Source: an uncultured Granulosicoccaceae bacterium
GTDB taxonomy: Bacteria; Pseudomonadota; Gammaproteobacteria; Granulosicoccales; Granulosicoccaceae
Assembly: GCA_938041955.1 (NCBI GenBank)
Contig: CALISD010000084.1
Coordinates: 1-64,000, forward strand
Direction: 5' to 3'
DNA length: 64,000 nt
Position 1 is the first letter of the stretch. Each line of letters starts with the position of its first letter. A program made the translations under genes and the position numbers. The notes under the pieces are model-generated. The model searched no databases and was not told the DNA's origin. It saw only the letters and a program-made list of their open reading frames with translations. This document shows, one piece after another, positions 1 to 7,212 of the stretch.

Positions 1-267
1 CTGGTTTATGGTGAACAGGTATCGCAGGCAACGCAGTTTGTGGTGAGTGGCGCAGCGCCTTATGGCTTAGTGTCTTTGTCCCTTGCTTTATCAGATAGGG
101 TTGCAAGTAAAACTGACTATCTATTGCTTGAAGCCGCACTACATGAACCTATTGAACTTCAGATGGTGCAGCTAAGCGCTTCTGGTGATTCTGCTAAAGA
201 CTTCTACCAATTTGTACTAAGCAGCGAAACAGTGAATGACATTTTTAAACAGTACGGGCTGCGCTAG
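1..267 (+). CDS. modA: Molybdate ABC transporter substrate-binding protein ModA, C-terminal part
   Basis: The reading frame is open from the first base, so only the last 88 residues are present and the start lies outside the window. ModA is the periplasmic protein that captures molybdate or tungstate and delivers it to ModBC. The visible part has the typical C-terminal lobe: a GEQVSQA.QFV segment, the SGAAPYGLVSLSLAL strand-turn, a PIELQMVQL strand and an FYQFVLSSE...YG ending. The TAG stop is part of CTAG at 264-267, where mobile element A1 begins. modB follows on the opposite strand, which is unlike the usual modABC operon. Confidence 0.8.
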   Translation: MVYGEQVSQATQFVVSGAAPYGLVSLSLALSDRVASKTDYLLLEAALHEPIELQMVQLSASGDSAKDFYQFVLSSETVNDIFKQYGLR

Positions 268-689
268 GAGCTTGTCCGAGAACTAGTGTAATTGAACCAA
301 TAGAGTGTGCATTTGAGAGTTCGTCATTTGGTTTGCCACAAGGCGAAGCTCGCAGGCAATAGTTATTCTCTTTTTAAGAGCTTCAACGCGGTGGCGAGCC
401 TAATGCCGGGCTCCCGCAGGGGCGAGTGATCAAAGTGCACACCGAATTCGTTACTGGCTCTTTTACTTAAAGTGATCTCGATTCTTCTATTTAAGTAGAC
501 ACTTTGATTGATTGACTCATATGTGTACTCTGTTTGTTCCAGTACACTAGGGTCGTAGCGAGGTTGTGAGATGTTAGGTCAGATATTTCGATTGATAGAG
601 GCGAATAGTTACTCTTCTTTTACGATATGGATCGAAATAGCTGGCCAAAATATCGCTACCGCAGTAGATCCTAGTTCTCGGACGAGCTC
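268..689. mobile_element. Non-coding inverted-repeat element A1 (MITE-like), interrupted by element C
   Basis: Terminal inverted repeats start GAGCTTGTCCGAGAACTAG at 268 and end with CTAGTTCTCGGACGAGCTC at 689, with one mismatch. CTAG flanks both sides (264-267 and 690-693), consistent with a 4-bp target duplication. No plausible gene lies inside. About 140 bp at the right side matches element A2 (53656-53813) in reverse orientation at roughly 90% identity. The element is 422 bp. Removing the nested element C plus one CTAG (264 bp) leaves 158 bp, the exact length of A2. It lies between the convergent 3' ends of modA and modB. The parent transposase is not in the window. Confidence 0.85.
287..546. 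mobile_element. Nested inverted-repeat element C inside A1
   Basis: This 260-bp segment is flanked by CTAG at 283-286 and 547-550. Its ends are imperfect inverted repeats: TGTAATTGAACCAATAGAGT on the left and, read from the right end, TGTACTGGAACAAACAGAGT. It is absent from the second A copy (A2), where the corresponding junction reads GAACCAGGGTCG. It therefore looks like a separate element that inserted into A with a CTAG target duplication. It has no credible open reading frame. Confidence 0.75.
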
Positions 690-1364
690 CTAGGGGCGAG
701 CACTGGCTGATTCCGTTCTATCGGACAAATAGTACACCGCACCAATAGCCAGTAACGAAATGATCAGTAGTACCGCAGACATGATTGCTGCTGATTGGTT
801 GTCAAATGCCTGCACGCTGTCGTAAATGGAAATCGCTATGGTGCGAGTTTCATCCGGTATATTGCCACCGACCATTAACACGACCCCGAATTCTCCCAGA
901 GTGTGTGCAAATACCAGTACTGTGGATCCGAGTAGGCCCGGCCAGACTAAAGGCAATTCTATTGATATAAACTGTTGCCACCGATTTAAACCGCAGCAAG
1001 AGGCGGCATCTTGTACATCTCGGCCAATCTGTTCGAATGCATGTTTTAGCGGCTGTACTGCGAATGGCAGATTAAAAATAATCGATGCTAACAGTAGGCC
1101 TTCAAAGCTGAATGCCAGGCTCTTACCTGTTAAAGACTGATACCACGCTCCTGTGGTCGAAGACTGACTGAACATGGAGAGCAGATAAAACCCCAGCACT
1201 GTGGGTGGTAAAACCAGCGGCAGAGCCAGAATAGCCTGAACCAGTGTGCGCCCTTTAAAGGTTGACCAGGCAAGCCATCGACCGAGGATCATGCCCAGCG
1301 GCATCAATAGCAGTAAGGTCCAAAGCGCGAGCTTGAAAGACAGCAATAGGGCTGACCAATCCAT
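690..1364 (-). CDS. modB: Molybdate ABC transporter permease ModB
   Basis: This 224-residue inner-membrane permease has about five hydrophobic helices and forms the channel of the molybdate importer with ModA and ModC. It carries the cytoplasmic EAA loop (CCGLNRWQQFISIELPLVWPG) that docks on the ATPase, and the family signature EFGVVLMVGGNIP near residue 160. The ATG at 1364 begins MDWSALLLSFKLAL, directly ahead of the first helix, as in other ModB proteins. Length is normal. It faces modA tail-to-tail and is separated from modC by an unrelated-looking FAD subunit gene on the other strand. Its TAG stop lies in the CTAG at 690-693 bordering element A1. Confidence 0.92.
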   Translation of the reverse strand: MDWSALLLSFKLALWTLLLLMPLGMILGRWLAWSTFKGRTLVQAILALPLVLPPTVLGFYLLSMFSQSSTTGAWYQSLTGKSLAFSFEGLLLASIIFNLPFAVQPLKHAFEQIGRDVQDAASCCGLNRWQQFISIELPLVWPGLLGSTVLVFAHTLGEFGVVLMVGGNIPDETRTIAISIYDSVQAFDNQSAAIMSAVLLIISLLAIGAVYYLSDRTESASARP

Positions 1365-1741
1365 ATTGCTAGCCTCGTGCCCGTATGACGTAAGACTTCA
1401 TTGTGATGCCTTCATTGGCTTGGAGAGAGTTCAGCGCGTGGCCAGATGGGTTATTTAGCGCTGAGTGGCTGATTATTCTACCAGAGGATATGATTCAGCC
1501 GACGCCGGTGGGATTAGGGAGACATTTCGCGCTCGACGTAGCCAATTTCTAAATTCGTCTGAAGCGGTTATGCTGGCAGTGAACAAAGAATTGCGGTGTA
1601 TGCGAGCCTGTCTGGCGAGGCGCTAAATGATGGAGATCACACCTCGCTAACGTATACTGCAGACAGGTAGTCGAGCCACAAACAAACAATGGCAGAATTC
1701 ATTACTGCTCTCCTAACACTGGTATAGCGCACAGGTGTTCT
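1365..1741. other. 377-bp divergent intergenic region between modB and the FAD-subunit gene
   Basis: This stretch must hold the promoters for modB (leftward) and for the FAD subunit-modC pair (rightward). No open frame here looks coding. I looked for a ModE-type palindrome and did not find a convincing one. No strong sigma-70 box stands out. Confidence 0.5.
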
Positions 1742-2533
1742 ATGTACGAATTTCAGTATCATAAAATTGAATCCGTGGATGACGCCGCAAGGTTGTTCAA
1801 CGCCTCGGAAGAAGCCAGATACCTTGCTGGCGGAATGACGTTGTTACCGACGATGAAGCAGCGTCTGGCGTCGCCGGACGTATTGATTGATCTGGGTGGT
1901 ATTGCGTCACTCAGTGGCATTGAAAAACACGATAACACCATTGTGATCGGGGCAATGACAACCCATGCAGAAGTCGCTGCCTCAGCGCTTGTGCAGCGAT
2001 CCATTCCGGCATTGTCCGAATTGGCTTCCGTTATCGGTGATCCCCAGGTACGCAACAAAGGTACACTGGGTGGATCAATTGCCAACTCTGATCCGGCTGC
2101 GGATTACCCTGCCGCGGTGTTGGGTTTAAACGCACAAATTCAAACCAATAAAAGAGTGCTTTCAGCAGATGAGTTTTTCATCGACATGTTTGAAACTGCA
2201 CTGGAAGAAGACGAGCTGGTGATTAACGTAAGCTTTCCGGTACCTGCAGCGGCGGCTTACAAGAAATTTCCGAACCCTGCATCCGGGTATGCGATTGTAG
2301 GTGTTTTTATAGCCAACACCACAGAAGGAATAAGGGTTGCAATTACCGGTGCCGGTGGCTGTGTATTTCGTTCGATAGATATGGAAAAGGCATTGAGTAA
2401 CGAATTTACCTCAGAAAGTATCAAGGATATTAAAACTGATGCAGATGCGTTAAATGAAGATATACATGCCAGTGCCGAATACCGTGCGCACCTCATTGGT
2501 GTGATGGCCCAGCGAGCCGTCGAATCACTTTGA
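1742..2533 (+). CDS. FAD-binding (medium) subunit of a molybdenum hydroxylase (CoxM/CutM type)
   Basis: This 263-residue protein matches the flavin subunit of CO dehydrogenase / xanthine dehydrogenase-type enzymes. That subunit carries FAD and passes electrons between the Fe-S subunit and acceptors. Visible signatures are the FAD-binding AGGMTLLPTMK near residue 29 and TLGGSIANSDPAADYPAAVL near residue 108. A CO-dehydrogenase-type C-terminal domain follows. The large (molybdopterin) and small (2Fe-2S) subunits that normally flank it are absent, so it is an orphan here. Its TGA stop overlaps the TTG start of modC (TTGA), which suggests translational coupling and a link to molybdenum supply. 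Its substrate cannot be told from sequence. Confidence 0.85.
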   Translation: MYEFQYHKIESVDDAARLFNASEEARYLAGGMTLLPTMKQRLASPDVLIDLGGIASLSGIEKHDNTIVIGAMTTHAEVAASALVQRSIPALSELASVIGDPQVRNKGTLGGSIANSDPAADYPAAVLGLNAQIQTNKRVLSADEFFIDMFETALEEDELVINVSFPVPAAAAYKKFPNPASGYAIVGVFIANTTEGIRVAITGAGGCVFRSIDMEKALSNEFTSESIKDIKTDADALNEDIHASAEYRAHLIGVMAQRAVESL

Positions 2534-3714
2534 CATCACCACGGCTGCACAAACCACCACCCAACAATAGTGCAATAAGCCGTGTGGCGCTTAGTGTTGA
2601 TTTACTCCAGCAAACCCCAATACCTCTAAACGCGCAGCTATACTGCGAACCCGGTGAATTGCTTTCTCTGGTGGGTCCGTCGGGAGCGGGTAAAACAACG
2701 TTGTTACGTGCCATTGCGGGCCTTGCTCGCCCGCAGGGAGGGTCTATCCGTTGTGGCGGGGAGGTATGGTTTGATTCGAATAAAGATCAATTTATCAAAG
2801 CGCAGCGCCGTCGTGTGGGTTTTGTGTTTCAGCAATATGCTTTGTTCCCACATCTAAGTGCGTTGCGAAATGTTGAGCAATCCTTGCGTGAACTTCCCAG
2901 AGCGAAAAGGCGTGAGCGTGCCGGATATTGGTTGGAGCGAGTCAATTTATCAGGGCTTGAACATCGTCGGCCATGTCAGCTTTCAGGTGGCCAGCAACAG
3001 CGCGTGGGGCTTGCCAGGGCTCTCGCGCGTGAACCTAGAGTATTGCTTTTAGATGAGCCGTTTTCTGCGGTTGACAGTGCGACTCGTACGCGACTTTATA
3101 CTGAACTTGCGGTATTGCGTAAGGATCTAAAAATCCCTGCGGTGCTTGTCACTCATGATTTGCAGGAAGCGATGATTCTCTCCGATCAGCTTTGCATGTT
3201 ATCGCAGGGAACTACTTTGCAGTCGGGGTCGGTAAAAGACATCACCACACGTCCGGTATCGGTATTAGTGGCCAGGTTAGTGGGTTTTAAAAATGTGTTT
3301 CGCGCTACTGTTATTGAAATTCGTGGTGAAGGTGCATTGATTGAATGGCGCGGTCAACAGCTGGAAGTCGCTAATCACAATGGATTTGAAGTGGGACAAT
3401 CGGTGCATTGGTGTATACCGCAATCACATATCGTACTGCATCGGCAATCGAGGCCCTCTAAAGGGGAACGTGAAAATCCGGTCGCAGGGCAAGTATCTGA
3501 AATAATTCAGATGGGAGACAATGCAGTAGTGGGTGTGTCCCTTGGCAACGCTGATCGCGATCGACCGCCAGTGTTTTTATCCGTGCCGATACATGTTGCT
3601 GAACGCAACGGATTGGTTATGAATGCCAGTGTTAGTTTTTCGCTGCTCGCAGAAAGCATTCATTTAATGCCACCTGACCGGCATGGCCGAAGCCGCGGCC
3701 GTCACAACAAATAA
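2530..3714 (+). CDS. modC: Molybdate ABC transporter ATP-binding protein ModC
   Basis: This 394-residue protein is the cytoplasmic ATPase that drives molybdate import. It has Walker A GPSGAGKTT, a Q-loop in FVFQQYALFPHL, the ABC signature LSGGQQQRVGLARAL, Walker B VLLLDEPFSAVD and the switch His in LVTHDLQEA. After about residue 245 two TOBE-like oxyanion-binding segments follow (around VGFKNVFRATV and NPVAGQVSEIIQMG). The proposed start is TTG at 2530, overlapping the preceding stop. A GTG at 2584 is an alternative that would remove a basic, proline-rich leader. A terminator follows immediately. The ATPase could energise ModB encoded on the opposite strand. Confidence 0.9.
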   Translation: MTSPRLHKPPPNNSAISRVALSVDLLQQTPIPLNAQLYCEPGELLSLVGPSGAGKTTLLRAIAGLARPQGGSIRCGGEVWFDSNKDQFIKAQRRRVGFVFQQYALFPHLSALRNVEQSLRELPRAKRRERAGYWLERVNLSGLEHRRPCQLSGGQQQRVGLARALAREPRVLLLDEPFSAVDSATRTRLYTELAVLRKDLKIPAVLVTHDLQEAMILSDQLCMLSQGTTLQSGSVKDITTRPVSVLVARLVGFKNVFRATVIEIRGEGALIEWRGQQLEVANHNGFEVGQSVHWCIPQSHIVLHRQSRPSKGERENPVAGQVSEIIQMGDNAVVGVSLGNADRDRPPVFLSVPIHVAERNGLVMNASVSFSLLAESIHLMPPDRHGRSRGRHNK

Positions 3715-3715
3715 A

Positions 3716-3740
3716 AAACCCCGCAATAGCGGGGTTTCTT
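3716..3740. terminator. Intrinsic terminator after modC
   Basis: The hairpin AACCCCGC-AATA-GCGGGGTT is followed by TTCTTT, 2 bases after the modC stop. A-tracts on the left make it potentially bidirectional. Confidence 0.85.
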
Positions 3741-3782
3741 TCGGACTTATATGCGATTAATTATCGCAACAGAAATGACTAG

Positions 3783-3938
3783 CCTGCATTATTCATGAGG
3801 ATTCGTCACTCAGCGGAAATAGCGCTAAACAGGTCGCATGATCGAGTGAGAAACGTGGCCCGCCTCCAATGGCAGTTTAGCCCTAATGTTTACAGGTGCT
3901 TTCTTTAGTTTGTCTCGTCGCCTTGTGAATAATGCAGG
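3783..3938. mobile_element. Non-coding inverted-repeat element B1 (MITE-like)
   Basis: Ends are CCTGCATTATTCATGAGG on the left and CCTTGTGAATAATGCAGG on the right, near-perfect inverted repeats. CTAG flanks both sides (3779-3782, 3939-3942). The 156-bp interior is non-coding. The left ~90 bp resembles element B2 (shared GGATTCG, ACAGGTC and TGAGAAACG blocks). The right CTAG supplies the stop codon of sodB on the minus strand. Confidence 0.8.
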
Positions 3939-4547
3939 CTAGGTAGAAGCTAAACGTGATGCAACGTTTTCCCAGTTAACCAGCTTGTCCAGGAAGTTGG
4001 TTAAGTAAACGGGGCGCTTGTTGCGGAAGTCGATATAGTAGGAATGTTCCCACACATCACAACCCAGTAGTGTTGTCTGTCCAAAGCAAAGCGGGTTAAC
4101 GCCATTTTCAGTTTTAGTGACTTTAAGCGTACCGTCTGTATCCACTACCAGCCAGCACCAGCCGGAACCAAATTGGCCGGCACCTGCAGCACTGAACTCT
4201 TCTTTAAATTTCTCTACTGAGCCAAAGCCGTCTTTTAGGCGAGCTTCAAGTTCGGAAGGCATTTTTTGACCGCTTGGGCCCATCATTTCCCAAAACTGGG
4301 CGTGATTCCAGTGCTGTGAAGCGTTGTTGAAAATGCCGCTTTGTGCGACAGCACTTTTGTTATAAGTGCCGGTGATGATGTCCTCAACAGATTTGTTTTC
4401 CCACTCGGTGCCAGCGATTAGCTTGTTGCCATTGGTGACATAGGCGTTGTGGTGCAAGTCGTGGTGAAACTCAAGGGTTTCTTTTGACATGCCGTTGGCT
4501 TCAAGGGCGTCGTGCGCGTAAGGGAGGTCGGGTAGTTCAAAAGCCAT
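3939..4547 (-). CDS. sodB: Superoxide dismutase [Fe]
   Basis: This 202-residue cytoplasmic enzyme converts superoxide to peroxide and oxygen. Metal ligands are visible: His in FHHDLHHNAYV near residue 27, His in NNASQHWNHAQFW near residue 74, and the Asp and His of DVWEHSYYIDF near residues 157-161. The Gln before HWNH is the residue that usually marks iron-type rather than manganese-type enzymes. The ATG at 4547 (MAFELPDLPYAHDALE) is the family start. It has AAGAG about 8 bases upstream, and the upstream in-frame extension runs into element B2. The gene is bracketed by two same-orientation copies of element B. Its TAG stop lies exactly in the CTAG target of B1. Confidence 0.95.
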   Translation of the reverse strand: MAFELPDLPYAHDALEANGMSKETLEFHHDLHHNAYVTNGNKLIAGTEWENKSVEDIITGTYNKSAVAQSGIFNNASQHWNHAQFWEMMGPSGQKMPSELEARLKDGFGSVEKFKEEFSAAGAGQFGSGWCWLVVDTDGTLKVTKTENGVNPLCFGQTTLLGCDVWEHSYYIDFRNKRPVYLTNFLDKLVNWENVASRLAST

Positions 4548-4627
4548 GATGTAATCTCTTGTTTTGACTGAAGGTAGGGGGATTTTAAACGATTTATCCG
4601 CGGCTGGATACGCCGAGAATCGTCTGG

Positions 4628-4863
4628 CCTGCATTATTCATGAGGATTCGGCATCCGGAGTCACAACGCTGGACAGGTCATTAGATCGCCTGAGAAACGC
4701 GGCTCGCCACTAGCGATGCGGATCTGATGAGATGTGGCGCGAAATTGCGCTCCGAGTTTGAATAGACAGAGTGTTTTTTGCTAGTAGATAGTGTATTGCC
4801 TTTAAACACTATAAAAACAGGTACATCGTTAATTATTTTTGGTCGCCTCATGAATAATGCAGG
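4628..4863. mobile_element. Non-coding inverted-repeat element B2 (MITE-like)
   Basis: Ends are CCTGCATTATTCATGAGG at 4628 and the perfect complement CCTCATGAATAATGCAGG ending at 4863. The right flank is CTAG (4864-4867) and the left flank CTGG (4624-4627), a one-base variant. The 236-bp interior has no credible gene. It lies about 80 bp upstream of sodB and in the same orientation as B1, so it may influence the sodB promoter or chaC. Confidence 0.8.
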
Positions 4864-4942
4864 CTAGCCTCAGCAGGTTGGAGGCAATGGCTGGTTTGCA
4901 GTGTGAACGCTTGGGTTAAACTGGGCTTTTTTGGAATCCTGC

Positions 4943-5488
4943 ATGGAATCGGTTTGGCTATTTGGCTACGGGTCGCTTATCTGGCGTCCGGATTTTGAGT
5001 TTGTATCCAGCAAAGTGGCTTGGGTCGATGGCTGGACGCGCCGATTCTGGCAAGGGTCGCACGATCACCGCGGTGTTCCGGAAGCCCCGGGCCGGGTGGT
5101 GACGCTAGTCCCGGCAATGGATGAACGCTGCGGCGGTATCGCCTTTCAAATTGCGGCGCCCGATGTGGCGGATATTTTTAACGCGCTCGACTACAGAGAA
5201 AAAAATGGCTACGACCGCTGCGAAGCACCTCTGTATTTTGCACTGGATGAAAGTGAGAGCAAGGTCGACGGAATCTTCTACATCGCTAACGAAAACAACT
5301 TTGCTTTTCTGGGGGACGCGCCAATAGAGCAGATTGCGCAGCAGATTGGTCAATCACAGGGTCCGAGTGGATCTAACTCGGAGTATCTTTACAACCTGGC
5401 GCAGGCGTTAAGGGACCTTGATATTGATGATGAGCATGTATTTGAGATTGAACGGGAGCTAAAACGTTTGGATCAAACTGCGCAGTAG
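4943..5488 (+). CDS. chaC: Glutathione-specific gamma-glutamylcyclotransferase, ChaC family
   Basis: This 181-residue cytosolic protein has the ChaC fold. It cleaves glutathione to 5-oxoproline and Cys-Gly. The substrate loop YGSLIWRPDF is at residues 6-15, followed by RRFWQGSHDHRG with the conserved aromatic and basic residues. The catalytic-type Glu is in LDYREKNGYDR near residue 87. The ATG at 4943 puts the motif at the usual distance. A TTG at 4931 in the same frame is possible but would add four residues with no clear benefit. A hairpin terminator overlaps the stop codon. It is convergent with the YHS gene. Confidence 0.9.
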   Translation: MESVWLFGYGSLIWRPDFEFVSSKVAWVDGWTRRFWQGSHDHRGVPEAPGRVVTLVPAMDERCGGIAFQIAAPDVADIFNALDYREKNGYDRCEAPLYFALDESESKVDGIFYIANENNFAFLGDAPIEQIAQQIGQSQGPSGSNSEYLYNLAQALRDLDIDDEHVFEIERELKRLDQTAQ

Positions 5489-5503
5489 CCTGCGCAGTTT
5501 TTC
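5476..5503. terminator. Terminator overlapping the chaC stop codon
   Basis: The stem AACTGCGCA / TGCGCAGTT has a six-base loop and is followed by TTTTC. The left arm and loop contain the last four codons and TAG stop of chaC. It lies between convergent genes. Confidence 0.75.
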
Positions 5504-5528
5504 ACTACAACTTACGATCTACGTCTGT

Positions 5529-6074
5529 CTACAGCGGTGCCTCAGTGCTGAAGGTGCCTTTGTTTTTGCGCATCTTTCTCCAGCTTTTCTTTGAAGCTTT
5601 TTTCGGCTCTGCTTTGATCCAGTTTTTCTCTGCAGAAACTATCTGCCCGGGTATATCGGCTTCCCACAAACCAACCACCTGTGGGTTGATATTCAGATAC
5701 AGCGTGTCATCTACCACGCGCCATAGATTTGGATTACCCGGTACTTTGCCGCCTTGTGCTACACCGTAGGCGCAATGACCATCGTATGCGGGAGCATATT
5801 TTTCCGGATCCGATAAAAACGTATCGCGATTTTCCTCGGATGAAAACGCCCAGGTAGCATTGTTGAATTCAGCGGTGATATCAGATTTACCAGGGACTGC
5901 TTCAGGTTGCGCTGCCCCTGGAGACATTTGCTCAAGGTCGCGAAAGGCAACCACGTCGTAGCCGCTTGCGGCGAACCCTGTTTCATCAATGTACTGCGGG
6001 CCGGCAAAGCCAACAGTGGCGAAAAGTGATAGTGCGGCTGAAAGTGCCAGTGAGGGTAGAGAGAGGTGTCGCAT
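5529..6074 (-). CDS. Exported YHS-domain protein
   Basis: This 181-residue protein has a Sec signal peptide from the ATG at 6074 (MRHLSLPSLALSAALSLFA, cleaved after VGFA). Starts further upstream would put polar residues before the signal. The mature part is the YHS family often found near metal or redox proteins: the TGFAASGYDVVAF start, then WAFSSEENRDTFLSDPEKYAPAY and GHCAYGVAQGGKVPGNP. It ends in a lysine-rich tail. The biochemical role is unknown, and metal binding through the YHS motif is only inferred. It may be cotranscribed with the upstream HEAT-repeat gene. Confidence 0.8.
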   Translation of the reverse strand: MRHLSLPSLALSAALSLFATVGFAGPQYIDETGFAASGYDVVAFRDLEQMSPGAAQPEAVPGKSDITAEFNNATWAFSSEENRDTFLSDPEKYAPAYDGHCAYGVAQGGKVPGNPNLWRVVDDTLYLNINPQVVGLWEADIPGQIVSAEKNWIKAEPKKASKKSWRKMRKNKGTFSTEAPL

Positions 6075-6144
6075 GGAATTGATCCGTGTTTGTTGAACTT
6101 GTGGGTTTGAGCGAATGCTCAATAAAAAGTTCCGACGGTAGCGA

Positions 6145-7161
6145 CTAGTTGTTTCTGGCGGGTCTGCGATTAATGCTGATTTTTGCAGCGTTGTAGAGCC
6201 GTTGTGCAGTGCTTGTTAAAGACATACTGCCAAGGGCATTGAGCGCTGCATAGCGAGTAGCCTTTTTTTCATTGGCATTTTCAGCAATTGCTAAAAGGCC
6301 ATTGATCATATCTTCATTCGGTTCTTGCACATTATTTAACGCGTAGGCTGCACCGGCCCTGACTGCGGGATCAGTGTCGGATAATCCGCGAGTGAACGAT
6401 TCTTTGCTTGTTGCTGAGTTTTTATCCCATCGGCCCATCAATGCGATGCTGTGGGCTCTGACATTTGCGTCTCGATGAAGTGAAAGATTTCTTAAGTTAT
6501 CAGTCAACAGCTGTCTTTGCCCAGCGGTAGCAGTGCCGGTCGGTGTGGCTAACACATTCATCGTGGCTACCAGCATTGAACTGTTACTTTCGGAACTCAA
6601 TAGATTTATCGCCACGTCTCGAGCTTCCGGGTTGCCCGGTTGCAAACGTGCCAGCAAGTCGAGGCCAGCTATTTGTGACTGCGGGTCACCGGAATAGGCT
6701 AGCTCGCTAGCAGTTTGTACAATTTCAGGGTCGTTGTATTCGCCTAGTAGTGCAGCCAATTGCTTGGCCCGTTCCGGGTTGGTGTTGTAGCGAAATTCTT
6801 CCAGAATATCCATTCGGAGATCTGGATCGGTTCGCATCAGTCTTTCTAGTTGGTGAAATTCGTCATCACTTAGTGGTTCTAATGCAACCGTTGCGGCTTC
6901 AATATTATGTGATTGGACTAAGTTGTTTGTTGAGACATTGTCGGTTGGTGGGGTCAGCTGATCGAATGTGGTTTGGTCGATTGAAGGCGAGCTTACATTT
7001 TCTTCACTGTTTGCGTCCCCACTATTCGCCAGCGGGTTAAACACATTTTTTTGTTCAGCAGCAATTGATTCGATACCACCTTGTGTTGCGCTTACTTCCG
7101 CTGCGGGGAGTTGAACATCCGGATTTTTCTGAGGTTTTAATAATAACCAACCGCCCGCCAA
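6145..7161 (-). CDS. HEAT-repeat protein, probably membrane-anchored
   Basis: The 338 residues from a TTG at 7161 include a polar Ser/Asn-rich linker (to about residue 95). Alpha-helical HEAT-like repeats follow (for example AQLLARLQPGNPEARDVAINLL-type helices, DANVRAHSIALMGRW and DPAVRAGAAYALNNV). The frame stays open upstream to 7209, encoding NKLLLAVLPLAILAGGWLLL, an obvious membrane anchor that the TTG start would cut in half. The likelier start is therefore the ATT at 7198-7200, just after two tandem TAG codons. HEAT repeats usually mediate protein contacts, and no enzyme motif is visible. It follows the Ca-repeat lipoprotein gene with no spacer. Confidence 0.75.
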   Translation of the reverse strand: MAGGWLLLKPQKNPDVQLPAAEVSATQGGIESIAAEQKNVFNPLANSGDANSEENVSSPSIDQTTFDQLTPPTDNVSTNNLVQSHNIEAATVALEPLSDDEFHQLERLMRTDPDLRMDILEEFRYNTNPERAKQLAALLGEYNDPEIVQTASELAYSGDPQSQIAGLDLLARLQPGNPEARDVAINLLSSESNSSMLVATMNVLATPTGTATAGQRQLLTDNLRNLSLHRDANVRAHSIALMGRWDKNSATSKESFTRGLSDTDPAVRAGAAYALNNVQEPNEDMINGLLAIAENANEKKATRYAALNALGSMSLTSTAQRLYNAAKISINRRPARNN

Positions 7162-7212
7162 AATGGCGAGCGGAAGGACAGCAAGTAATAATTTATTAAT
7201 TGCTTTTAACTA

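Noticed and set aside
826-1140. A 104-codon rightward frame over modB
   Set aside because: It lies antisense within the conserved modB coding sequence and its translation resembles no protein; shadow frame.
264-4867. Elements A and B as REP sequences or simple terminators
   Set aside because: Their 16-20-bp terminal repeats, distinct interiors, CTAG flanks and a nested insertion fit small transposable elements better than REP or terminator hairpins.
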